This document shows positions 42,199-50,341 of a DNA stretch of 64,000 bases, piece after piece (the first letter of the stretch is position 1; each line of letters opens with the position of its first letter). The translations under genes and the position numbers were made by a program. The notes beneath the pieces are model-generated. The model did not search any database. It was not told where the DNA came from and saw nothing but the letters and a program-made list of their open reading frames with translations. The DNA lies in assembly GCA_031431125.1 (NCBI GenBank), contig JANPCX010000056.1, forward strand, positions 13,452 through 77,451, read 5' to 3'. This DNA comes from JANPCX01 sp031431125 (lineage in GTDB: Bacteria > Pseudomonadota > Gammaproteobacteria > Burkholderiales > Burkholderiaceae_C).

Positions 42199-43206
42199 TC
42201 AATGTTTTTTTCGTTTGCGCTCGGATCGCCCACTGCTGCGCAACTGATCGGCCTGGGACGGCATGGCCCGGTGGACGGGACTGCTGCCTGCATCGCGCTC
42301 GACAATCAGGTCGATCAATCGTCGAGCGCTCGGGGACAACGTTCTGTCTGCCAAGTGAAAAATGCCACCTGCCAACTGCATGGCTTCGGCGGGGATTGGT
42401 GGGCTGCAGTGGCTTGCCAAGTCGATGATCCTGCCAGCCTCAATGTCTGCCTGTAGCCAGGCGGCCCAGGTGAGCAACAAGGTGTCGCTGGTCAGCAGCG
42501 CCTCTCGCAATATGGCTGGGTTGTTGCAGCTCAGTGCCAGGGGCAAGGGTTCGTTCGGTGACATGTCAAAAAGCGCACGCAAATACGGTGCAGCCACTTC
42601 AGGAAACAAAGCAGCCGCCCACGGATAGCGGGGCAACTGCCGCGGATGGGGCCGCTCAGTCGCCAGCGGATGCATGGCCCGACAAAACACCGAGGCGGGC
42701 TGCGGACGCAATGGGATCATGGTGAACAAGGGGTCGCAGGGTAAGGGCCCCGGATACGCGACGAAAAACTCAATGCGTTCTAGTTTCAGTAGCTCTGGCA
42801 GGTTGTGCCCGTGCGCTACTTCAACATGCAACTGGAGCCCTGGGCTTCGTTCCCTGAGCAAGGGCAAAACGCTGCCGGCCGCACCGTCGAGCCCCAGCAA
42901 GGTGGCACCAAAACGCAGCTCACCGCCTTCGCCCTTGACCACCGCGTCGATCTCATGTTTCAGGTCGCGTGCGCCTGATAAGACTTTTTGTGCGCTGGCC
43001 ACGATTCGTTTTCCGGCCGCCGTCAATTGAACCGATCGCGTACCGCGGTCAAAAATGGGCAAGCCCATAGCGGCTTCGACGGCTTGAATGCTACGACTGA
43101 ATGCCGTCTGAGACAGGTTGGCCCGTTCAGCTGCGCGCGTGAAGTTCAGCTCCTCCGACAACAGCACCAAGTGCTGAAGTTTTTTGAGATCAAAAGCTGC
43201 GTTCAT
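42199..43206 (-). CDS. LysR-family transcriptional regulator
   Basis: The protein has 335 residues. The N-terminal HTH reads LKKLQHLVLLSEELNFTRAAERANLSQTAFSRSIQAVEAAMG, a clear LysR signature, and the effector domain starts about residue 95. The C-terminal tail is Lys/Arg-rich (GRSERKRKKH), which is unusual. It is divergent from the porin gene across 135 bp that hold an AT-rich palindrome directly at its start. It most likely controls the porin and acylase genes and itself. It could also regulate the AEC gene. The inducer is unknown. Confidence 0.9.
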   Translation of the reverse strand: MNAAFDLKKLQHLVLLSEELNFTRAAERANLSQTAFSRSIQAVEAAMGLPIFDRGTRSVQLTAAGKRIVASAQKVLSGARDLKHEIDAVVKGEGGELRFGATLLGLDGAAGSVLPLLRERSPGLQLHVEVAHGHNLPELLKLERIEFFVAYPGPLPCDPLFTMIPLRPQPASVFCRAMHPLATERPHPRQLPRYPWAAALFPEVAAPYLRALFDMSPNEPLPLALSCNNPAILREALLTSDTLLLTWAAWLQADIEAGRIIDLASHCSPPIPAEAMQLAGGIFHLADRTLSPSARRLIDLIVERDAGSSPVHRAMPSQADQLRSSGRSERKRKKH

Positions 43207-43232
43207 TGCATTAATTCTTTACTAATTATGCA
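43207..43232. promoter_or_regulatory. Palindrome at the LysR start, likely LysR-type operator
   Basis: TGCATTAATT (43207-43216) and AATTATGCA (43224-43232) form a near-perfect inverted repeat around CTTTACT. Its inner part ATTAATT-N5-AATTAT fits the T-N11-A pattern of LysR boxes. It touches the LysR start codon, so self-repression is plausible. The porin promoter is not clear. Confidence 0.6.
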
Positions 43233-43341
43233 TTGGACGCAGAACAAAGTCACTTCCAAACTGCGGCGCTGCGCGTAGACCGTGCATCAATACAAGCCGG
43301 AAAGAGACAACCGGACAGGCCCGTCAACCAGGAATCATCCG

Positions 43342-44586
43342 ATGAAGAAAATTGTTTACATACCTATTTTTCTTGCCGCGCTGTCCGCTGCGGCGCATGC
43401 CCAGCAAGTCACCCTGCATGGTTTGATCGATGCAGGTGTGGTGCGCACCACGGGCCTGAAAGGGGGCAGCTCCACTGTGCTGGCCAGCGGCGTTATGCAA
43501 AGTACGCGCTTTGGCTTCCGCGGCCGAGAGGATTTGGGTGGCGGCTACAGCGCTGTTTTTGATCTGGAAAATCGTGTCTACGCTGACACAGGCGAACTAT
43601 CAACTCGGCCACTCTCAGGTTTGCAAGTCCCAGATCGGATGAGCGTGGCCACCATGATGGGTTTGCCCGCAGCATTTCAACCGCTCGTTTCGGCGGTAGC
43701 AAACAACCTTGCCATCCAAGAAGCTGGCACCAACCTGCCCAAGCGGCTCTTTGACCGACAAGCTTTCGTGGGTTTGATAACGCCCTATGGCGGCGTGCTG
43801 TTGGGCCGGATGAGCACGCCCGCAGCCGAGGTCAGTGGCACTTTCGACATCATGCAATCCCAGTCGAGTTTGTCGGCCGGGCAAGTCATTTCCTTCCCTT
43901 CAGGCATCGACCTGCGTGTTTCCAACGCGCTGTCCTACCGGCTTAAGCAGGGCGGGATGAGCGCCTCCTTGCTTTGGGGTGCTGGAGAAGCCGCTGGCGC
44001 GGACACCAAAGATCGCATGCTCGGGATGCAAGCAATTTATCAAGGCAAAGGCTTTGCAGTGGGCGCTGGCTACAACACCCGGAACAATGAACGGGGACAG
44101 AAATCATTGACCAATGGTGTCGTCGGCGCATCCGTCGAATCGGGTGCGAGCAAATTCACGGTCATGTACGCGACAGTCGAAGACACGAATCCCTCTGGGC
44201 TGTCCACTGTTGCATCAAGCTTGGTTGCGGGCGGACAACCGGCGGCTGTTGCTGCAACAGTTCAAAACGCTTTCATCAAGGCGCTCAAACAAGATGGTGA
44301 CTTGATGCATTTCGGCTACCGCCATGTGGTTGGTCCTCATGCTTTTTTTGTTGCATTCAACCGTTTCAATGACCGAGGGCCCGCCAGCGCAGACACCGAC
44401 AGCTATGGGGTGGCATGGACCTACAGCCTGTCCAAAAGAACCGATTTGAATGTCATTTACTCGCACTTCAACAACAAAAACTTGGCCCAAACCGCGCCCG
44501 GGCAAGGTGGATTCTTGGGTGGCGTGACCGCCAAGGCAGGACAGGACTCGGACAGCTATGCCGTGGGGATTCGCCATCGTTTCTGA
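43342..44586 (+). CDS. Gram-negative outer-membrane porin (Burkholderiales type)
   Basis: The protein has 414 residues. A signal peptide ends AHA-QQ and is followed by VTLHGLIDAGVVRTTG, the standard opening of the Burkholderiales porin family. STRFGFRGREDLGGGYSAVF is the second hallmark. The protein is rich in alternating beta strands, and the last residue is Phe (IRHRF), as required for outer-membrane assembly. The chain is somewhat longer than usual between residues 80 and 130, with a hydrophobic stretch MSVATMMGLPAAFQPLVSAV. AGGA precedes the ATG at 43342 by about 8 nt. It is divergent from the LysR gene and upstream of the acylase gene. Confidence 0.92.
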   Translation: MKKIVYIPIFLAALSAAAHAQQVTLHGLIDAGVVRTTGLKGGSSTVLASGVMQSTRFGFRGREDLGGGYSAVFDLENRVYADTGELSTRPLSGLQVPDRMSVATMMGLPAAFQPLVSAVANNLAIQEAGTNLPKRLFDRQAFVGLITPYGGVLLGRMSTPAAEVSGTFDIMQSQSSLSAGQVISFPSGIDLRVSNALSYRLKQGGMSASLLWGAGEAAGADTKDRMLGMQAIYQGKGFAVGAGYNTRNNERGQKSLTNGVVGASVESGASKFTVMYATVEDTNPSGLSTVASSLVAGGQPAAVAATVQNAFIKALKQDGDLMHFGYRHVVGPHAFFVAFNRFNDRGPASADTDSYGVAWTYSLSKRTDLNVIYSHFNNKNLAQTAPGQGGFLGGVTAKAGQDSDSYAVGIRHRF

Positions 44587-44632
44587 CGACATTTGAAAAT
44601 CTATTGCAACCACTCGTTGTCGTGGCTCTCCT

Positions 44633-47074
44633 ATGAAAAAAACGATTTGGTTCAAACACGCGGTGCTGGCGCTGTTCGTCATTGCACTCATCGCAGCGTT
44701 GGCCGCTTTGACCTATGCCCAGAACTCACTTCCCCAGCTGACCGGCAGGGTCAGCGCAATGGGCGGGCGGGCCGAGGTCAGGATCGAGCGCGACGCCGAG
44801 GGCATACCGACCATCAAGGCGCATTCCCCACATGATGCGCTTTTCGGTCTGGGTTTTGTGCATGCGCAGGACCGCCTGTGGCAACTTGAAATGCACCGCC
44901 GCATCGCCTCGGGTCGTTTGGCAGAAGTCTTCGGAGAGTCGGCCGTCGAGGCCGACAAGTTCTTGCGCGCATTGGGTGTTCGGCGCGCGGCGGCGCTGCA
45001 GTGGGGAAACGCCAACGAAGAGGTGAAGCAAACGATTCAAGCCTACACAGCAGGCATCAATGCTTACCTTGCATCGGGCCTGCGGGCTCGCCCCCCCGAG
45101 TTTGTATTGCTCGGACTCCACCCCGAACCCTGGCAGCCCGAGGACACTTTGGCGTGGGCGACGATGATGGCCTGGGACTTGGGCGGTAACTGGTCGGCAG
45201 AGTTGCTGCGGATGCGCCTGTCACTGACCTTGCCGGTGTCGCGCATCAACGAGTTGCTGGCACCTTACCCGGGAGAAAAGTCACTGCCCACGGCCGACTA
45301 TGCCGCACTGTTTCGCGGATTGCGGATCAACGGTGACTTGGGCAAACAAGCCTTGCTCGCCGCGCCAGAATCAGGCATCGAAGGCATCGGCTCCAACAAC
45401 TGGGTGATTTCCGGCCAGCACACCGAGAGCGGTCAGCCGCTGCTGGCCAACGACCCGCATTTGAAACTTTCTGCGCCCGCACTGTGGTACCTGGTTCGGC
45501 TGGATGCACCCGGCCTGAAGGTGGCGGGTGCCTCGGTGCCGGGACTCTCTGCGGTGGTCATTGGGCAGACCGATCACCTGGCCTGGGGTTTCACCAACAC
45601 AGCCCCCGATGTGCAGGACCTCTACATTGAACGCATCAAGCCCGACGATCCGGCCCAGTACCAAACACCCACGGGTTGGGAGGCGTTTCAGGTCTTCAAC
45701 GAGACCATCCGCGTCAAAGGCCAACCCGACATTCAATTGACAACGCGGCAGACCCGCCACGGACCCGTGATCTCGGACGCCAATGCTGCATCCACGCTGG
45801 GGTTGGTCGGTTCTAGCAATAAACCAGAATTCGCACTGGCCCTGCGCTGGACGGCCTTGGACATCGACGCTTGGAAAACCACCGCAGCAGCCTCGGGGTT
45901 TGCAAAGGCCACCACCGTAGCCGAATTTGTGACCGCCGCAGCGCAGTATGTGGCGCCCATGCAAAACATGGTCGTGGCTGACCGGGGTGGTCGCATTGGC
46001 ATGGTGTCGGCAGGCCGCGTCCCGCTGAGAAAACCCGAGAACGATTTAAAGGGCTTGGTGCCCTCGCCTGGATGGGATGCACGCTACGACTGGGACGGGT
46101 CACTGGCCCCAGAGTTGACGCCACGCGAATTGGACCCGCCCCGCGGATGGATAGTCACCGCCAACCAACGGGTGCACGCAACCGACTACCCCTACTTCAT
46201 CACCAGCGAGTGGAGCCCACCTTACCGGCATCAGCGCATCGAAAGCCTGCTGGCGGCACAAGACAAACATTCGATTGAGAGCATGGCCCGCATCCAGGCC
46301 GACATTCACTCGTTGGGCACCCAGCGCTTGATGCCCTTTTTGCGCCAAGCCGCGGCTGCATCAAAGCATCCACTGGCAACCGCTGCGCAAGCCGAGTTGG
46401 CGGGCTTTGACGGCGACATGCAGGCCACCAAGGCGGCACCCTTGATCGCATGGGCTTGGGCACGCCAACTTACCGAGGCGCTGTTCAGCGACAAGATGGG
46501 CGCGCAGTTGTATGCCAAACAGCTGGTCGGCACGCGGAACTTCCGGGAAGGCCTGCAATACATGCTTGAGAACAAGGTGCAATTCTGGTGTGACAAGCAG
46601 GCAACGCCTGCACCTGAACGTTGTGACGATCAAATGACCGCCGCTTTCGATCGCACCATGGATGAGCTGCAGGCGGCGCAGGGCTCCACCCCGGCCAAGT
46701 GGCAATGGGGCCGCGCCCACCAGGCCCGTGCCGAGCACCGCCCCTTTAGCAAAGTGCGCGCGCTGAGCCCCTTGTTCGAGTTGCGCGCGCCCACGGGCGG
46801 GGACAACTACACCGTCAACCAAACCCGGGTCACGCTCAAACCCGATGCCACGACGGGCGAGCTTTACCTCAACGAGCATGGCGCGTCTTACCGAGGGCTC
46901 TATGACCTGGCCGACCCCGGCAAGTCCACGTTTATTCAATCCACAGGCCAATCAGGCAACCCATTTTCGCCGTGGCACCGGTCGCTGACGGAACGTTGGG
47001 GTGCCGTCAAAGCGGTGCCTGTATTCAGTTCAGAGACCGTACACACGTTGGTAGTCAGCCCTCAAAGCCCGTGA
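44633..47074 (+). CDS. Penicillin-acylase-family Ntn hydrolase
   Basis: The protein has 813 residues. An N-terminal hydrophobic segment (about 8-28) is a signal or anchor. The precursor pattern is visible: an alpha region with RIERDAEGIPTIKA and GFVHAQDRLWQLEMHRR, a spacer, then the beta chain beginning with Ser254 in GIGSNNWVISG, the nucleophile released by self-cleavage. Later ANQRV and the RHGPVISD region fit the family. Members hydrolyse amides such as penicillins, acyl-homoserine lactones or aculeacin; the substrate is not determined here. It probably acts in the periplasm. It follows the porin by 46 nt and precedes a chalcone-isomerase-like gene, suggesting uptake followed by hydrolysis. 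Confidence 0.9.
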   Translation: MKKTIWFKHAVLALFVIALIAALAALTYAQNSLPQLTGRVSAMGGRAEVRIERDAEGIPTIKAHSPHDALFGLGFVHAQDRLWQLEMHRRIASGRLAEVFGESAVEADKFLRALGVRRAAALQWGNANEEVKQTIQAYTAGINAYLASGLRARPPEFVLLGLHPEPWQPEDTLAWATMMAWDLGGNWSAELLRMRLSLTLPVSRINELLAPYPGEKSLPTADYAALFRGLRINGDLGKQALLAAPESGIEGIGSNNWVISGQHTESGQPLLANDPHLKLSAPALWYLVRLDAPGLKVAGASVPGLSAVVIGQTDHLAWGFTNTAPDVQDLYIERIKPDDPAQYQTPTGWEAFQVFNETIRVKGQPDIQLTTRQTRHGPVISDANAASTLGLVGSSNKPEFALALRWTALDIDAWKTTAAASGFAKATTVAEFVTAAAQYVAPMQNMVVADRGGRIGMVSAGRVPLRKPENDLKGLVPSPGWDARYDWDGSLAPELTPRELDPPRGWIVTANQRVHATDYPYFITSEWSPPYRHQRIESLLAAQDKHSIESMARIQADIHSLGTQRLMPFLRQAAAASKHPLATAAQAELAGFDGDMQATKAAPLIAWAWARQLTEALFSDKMGAQLYAKQLVGTRNFREGLQYMLENKVQFWCDKQATPAPERCDDQMTAAFDRTMDELQAAQGSTPAKWQWGRAHQARAEHRPFSKVRALSPLFELRAPTGGDNYTVNQTRVTLKPDATTGELYLNEHGASYRGLYDLADPGKSTFIQSTGQSGNPFSPWHRSLTERWGAVKAVPVFSSETVHTLVVSPQSP

Positions 47075-47108
47075 TGGCCTGGCAACCAAAACATCGAAAG
47101 GCAAACCA

Positions 47109-47756
47109 ATGGCAACTCTGAAGCAGCTTTCGGCCAGGGTCTTTGCGACGCTGGTCTGCGTGTGGGTAGCGACAGCTGCACACGGGAACCCAACACCCGC
47201 GCGCATAGATGTTGGCGGTGTTGCGTTTGAGTCGGAGATAGTGGTTCGCGGTACCAAACTTCAACTCAATGGAGCTGCCGTGCGAACTCGGGCAGCCGTC
47301 TTCAAAGTTTGGGCAGGCGGCTTGTACTTGCCGCGCAAAGCAAGCACGCTCAACGAAGTCTTAACCCAGCCTGGTGTCAAGCGGTGGCACGTCGTGCTTC
47401 TGCGCGACGTGGAGGGCAACGAAATGGGCAAACAATTCACGGAGGCGATTGGCAAAAACGCGTCCAGGAGCGAGTTCGTCGCGCTCATACCAACGATTGC
47501 AAGAATGGGTGAAATTTTCAGTCAGAAAAAACGTTTGAGTGCGGGTGAGTCTTTCACAGTGGAGTGGTTGCCAAATGAAGAAATCAATCTCTACTTCAAC
47601 AATAAACTGGCGACAGTTGAGCCCTTTACTGACAAAGTTCTATTTTCTGTATTGATGCGGATGTACCTTGGTGACCGTCCCCTCGATGCAAGCCTCAAAG
47701 CGAAACTGCTGGGCATCCCAGAGGCGGCCGTCACCGTCAGTCCGTACAACAACTGA
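47109..47756 (+). CDS. Chalcone-isomerase-like protein, exported
   Basis: The protein has 215 residues. A signal peptide (LCVWVATAAHG region) precedes IDVGGVAFESEIVVRGTKLQLNGAAVRTRAAVFKVWAGGLYLPRK, the typical start of bacterial chalcone-isomerase-like proteins (PF16036 type). These bind fatty acids in plants; bacterial members are periplasmic and uncharacterised. AAGG precedes the start by about 6 nt. It lies 35 nt after the acylase gene and is probably in the same transcript. The 47757-47955 stretch after it holds no gene I can support. Confidence 0.82.
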   Translation: MATLKQLSARVFATLVCVWVATAAHGNPTPARIDVGGVAFESEIVVRGTKLQLNGAAVRTRAAVFKVWAGGLYLPRKASTLNEVLTQPGVKRWHVVLLRDVEGNEMGKQFTEAIGKNASRSEFVALIPTIARMGEIFSQKKRLSAGESFTVEWLPNEEINLYFNNKLATVEPFTDKVLFSVLMRMYLGDRPLDASLKAKLLGIPEAAVTVSPYNN

Positions 47757-47903
47757 GCCAGCACATGGTGTCGACAGCAAATCACTTGCATGCCGCGACA
47801 GGAAGTCGCAACGTTGTTTCGGCGTGACCACTGGAGGGACGCGTAAAACTTCTGAACGCGCTGCAACGTTTCACTGAGGGTATTTTCGGGAGGGGTTTTT
47901 GTT

Positions 47904-47925
47904 GGGCCGCTATGATCCGCGGCCC
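47904..47925 (+). promoter_or_regulatory. Palindrome around a TATGAT -10-like word
   Basis: GGGCCGC (47904-47910) and GCGGCCC (47919-47925) flank TATGATCC, so a -10-like TATGAT sits in the loop of a perfect 7-bp inverted repeat. It lies about 30 nt before the Rep start. No good -35 is seen at the right distance, so promoter function is tentative. Confidence 0.35.
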
Positions 47926-47955
47926 CGTCTTCCTGCCGTCCCATGCTGCCCTCCC

Positions 47956-50019
47956 GTGTCTGAACCCGCCACCTCCCTGAACAACGCCCAGATGGAAGCG
48001 GTGCATCACCTCAGCAGCCCCTGCCTGGTGCTGGCCGGCGCAGGCTCGGGCAAAACGCGAGTCATCACCCACAAGATTGCGCGGCTGCTACAAGCGGGGT
48101 ATGAACCTGGGCAGATCGCAGCCATTACCTTCACCAACAAAGCGGCGCAAGAAATGCGCGAACGCTCCAAAGCGCTGGTGGGGCCGCGTGCAGCGAAGCA
48201 CTTGGTGGTGAGCACTTTTCACTCGCTGGGCGTGCGCATTTTGCGTGCGGAGGGCGAGCGCCTGGGTTTGAAAGAGCAGTTCAGCATCCTGGACAGTGAC
48301 GATGTGCTGGGCGTGCTCAAAGACGCGGGCAGCACGAGCGACAACGCCTTGGCGCGGCGCTGGCAGTGGACGATCAGCCTGTGGAAAAACCAAGGGCTGA
48401 ACAGCGAACAAGCTGAAGGCGTTGCCGCCAACGACGACGAACGTGTGGCGGCCCGGGTGATGAAACGTTATGAAGAACGGCTGGCCGCTTACCAAGCGGT
48501 CGACTTCGACGACCTGATCAGCCTGCCCCAGAAGCTGCTGGCCCGTGATGCCGAGGCGCGGGCCAAGTGGCAAAACACCTTGCGTTATGTGCTGGTGGAC
48601 GAATACCAAGACACCAATGCGACGCAGTACGAGTTGCTGAAATCCATCGTCGGTGAGGCTGGCCTTTTCACCGCCGTGGGCGACGACGATCAAAGCATTT
48701 ACGGCTGGCGCGGCGCCACCATCGACAACTTGAAGCGCCTGCCGCAAGAGTACCCCGCGCTCAAGGTGATTCCGCTGGAGCAAAACTACCGCTCCACCGG
48801 CCACATTCTGCGAGCCGCCAACCAGGTCATCGGCAACAACCCCAAACTCTTCGAGAAAAAGCTCTGGAGCGATTTGGGTGATGGCGAACCGGTGCGTTTG
48901 TTGGAGGCCGATGGCGAAGAACACGAAGCGGAGCGTGCAGTGGCCGCCATTCAATCGCGCCGTGGCACCGAGGCCTTGTCGAAGTTTTCCGACTTCGCCG
49001 TGCTCTACCGCGCCAACCACCAAGCGCGCATTTTTGAGAAGGCACTGCGCAAGGCCAACATTCCCTACAAGGTGTCGGGCGGTCAAAGTTTTTTTGACCG
49101 CGCCGAGATCAAAGACCTGTGCGCCTGGTTGCGCCTCTTGGTCAACAACGACGACGACCCGGCGTTTTTGCGGGCCGTGACCACACCCAAACGCGGCATC
49201 GGCCACCAAACCTTGAGCAGCCTTGGTGAGTTCGCGTCCAAGTGGAAAAGCAGTCTGTACGAAGCCTTGTTCGCCGAGAGCCTGGGCACGGCGCTCAGCA
49301 GCAAGGCCGTGGGCTCACTGCATGAGTTCGGTCGTTATGTGAACGACCTGGAATACCGCGCCCGCCACACGACAGGGGCCGAAGACGCCAAAGCCCTGCT
49401 CATGGGCTGGCTCAAAGACATTGATTACGAGAAGCACCTGATGGACGGCGAAGACAGCGAAAAACTCGCCGCCGCCCGCTGGGGCAATGTGCTGGACTTT
49501 GTGGACTGGGTGGCCAAACGCTGCGGCGGCGAGATTGAAAACGATGGCGGCACCAGCGTGGAGACGGAGAAAAAATCGGTGCTCGAAGTGGCACAAACCA
49601 TCAGCGTCATCATCAGCCTGGCCGAACGCGGCAATGAACAAGACGTGGTGACCCTGAGCACCTTGCACGCCGCCAAAGGTTTGGAGTGGCCGCATGTGCT
49701 GCTGGCCGGTGTGAACGAGGGCCTGCTGCCCTTTCGCAGCGAAGACGACGAGATGACGCCGCAGCGCCTGGAAGAAGAACGCCGCTTGATGTATGTGGGC
49801 ATCACACGCGCGCGGCAAAGTTTGATCGTCAGCACCTTGCGCCGCCGCAAAAAAGGCCGCGACACGATTCAAGGCGTGCCCAGCCGTTTCATTGCAGAGA
49901 TGAAACTGCACGAAGGACAAACCAAAGAAGATCCACGAGAAAAGCTCAAAGCCTTGCGCGCCGCAGCCGCTTCGAGGTCCGAGGCCGCGCAGCAAGCGGC
50001 TGCGAACAAGCCGAGCTGA
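47956..50019 (+). CDS. rep: UvrD/Rep-family DNA helicase, Rep-type
   Basis: The protein has 687 residues. The family motifs are all present: LNNAQMEAVHHL, Walker A GAGSGKTRVI, TFTNKAAQEM, VDEYQDTN, GDDDQSIYGWRGA, EQNYRST, TLHAAKGLEW and VGITRARQ. It is closest to Rep, a 3'-5' helicase that clears proteins ahead of the fork; length and the short C-terminus fit Rep better than UvrD. I prefer GTG 47956 (MSEPATSLNNAQ) by homology. TTG 47902 has a strong GGGAGGGG 6 nt ahead, giving 18 extra residues, and cannot be excluded. Confidence 0.9.
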   Translation: MSEPATSLNNAQMEAVHHLSSPCLVLAGAGSGKTRVITHKIARLLQAGYEPGQIAAITFTNKAAQEMRERSKALVGPRAAKHLVVSTFHSLGVRILRAEGERLGLKEQFSILDSDDVLGVLKDAGSTSDNALARRWQWTISLWKNQGLNSEQAEGVAANDDERVAARVMKRYEERLAAYQAVDFDDLISLPQKLLARDAEARAKWQNTLRYVLVDEYQDTNATQYELLKSIVGEAGLFTAVGDDDQSIYGWRGATIDNLKRLPQEYPALKVIPLEQNYRSTGHILRAANQVIGNNPKLFEKKLWSDLGDGEPVRLLEADGEEHEAERAVAAIQSRRGTEALSKFSDFAVLYRANHQARIFEKALRKANIPYKVSGGQSFFDRAEIKDLCAWLRLLVNNDDDPAFLRAVTTPKRGIGHQTLSSLGEFASKWKSSLYEALFAESLGTALSSKAVGSLHEFGRYVNDLEYRARHTTGAEDAKALLMGWLKDIDYEKHLMDGEDSEKLAAARWGNVLDFVDWVAKRCGGEIENDGGTSVETEKKSVLEVAQTISVIISLAERGNEQDVVTLSTLHAAKGLEWPHVLLAGVNEGLLPFRSEDDEMTPQRLEEERRLMYVGITRARQSLIVSTLRRRKKGRDTIQGVPSRFIAEMKLHEGQTKEDPREKLKALRAAAASRSEAAQQAAANKPS

Positions 50020-50341
50020 GTCGTTCACGCACGGGTGCATGGTGCACACACGCAGCAAAACGGCTGCGGCCCCTGTGGGCGCATTGCAAAGGCCGTGGTT
50101 CAACGACCAAGCCCCCCTTTTTTTGCATGGTTTGTGAGTGCCTCCTTGAGGCAGCGTCAGCGTATCGCGATCAACACGGTGCTGCTTGTGCTGGCCTGCA
50201 ACGCCATGAACCGCTGGTCACAGTTAACGAACCGCCGGTCTAAAACCACTCGTAACAAAGTATGACGGCGCAGTGGGCCCTCCTAGCATCCGCAGCACTT
50301 CTTCAGTCGGCCCCATCGACGGCTTCCATCAGGCGACCCAC

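Noticed and set aside
50115..50130. T-run after a C-run downstream of rep
   Set aside because: No stable hairpin precedes it, so it is not called a terminator.
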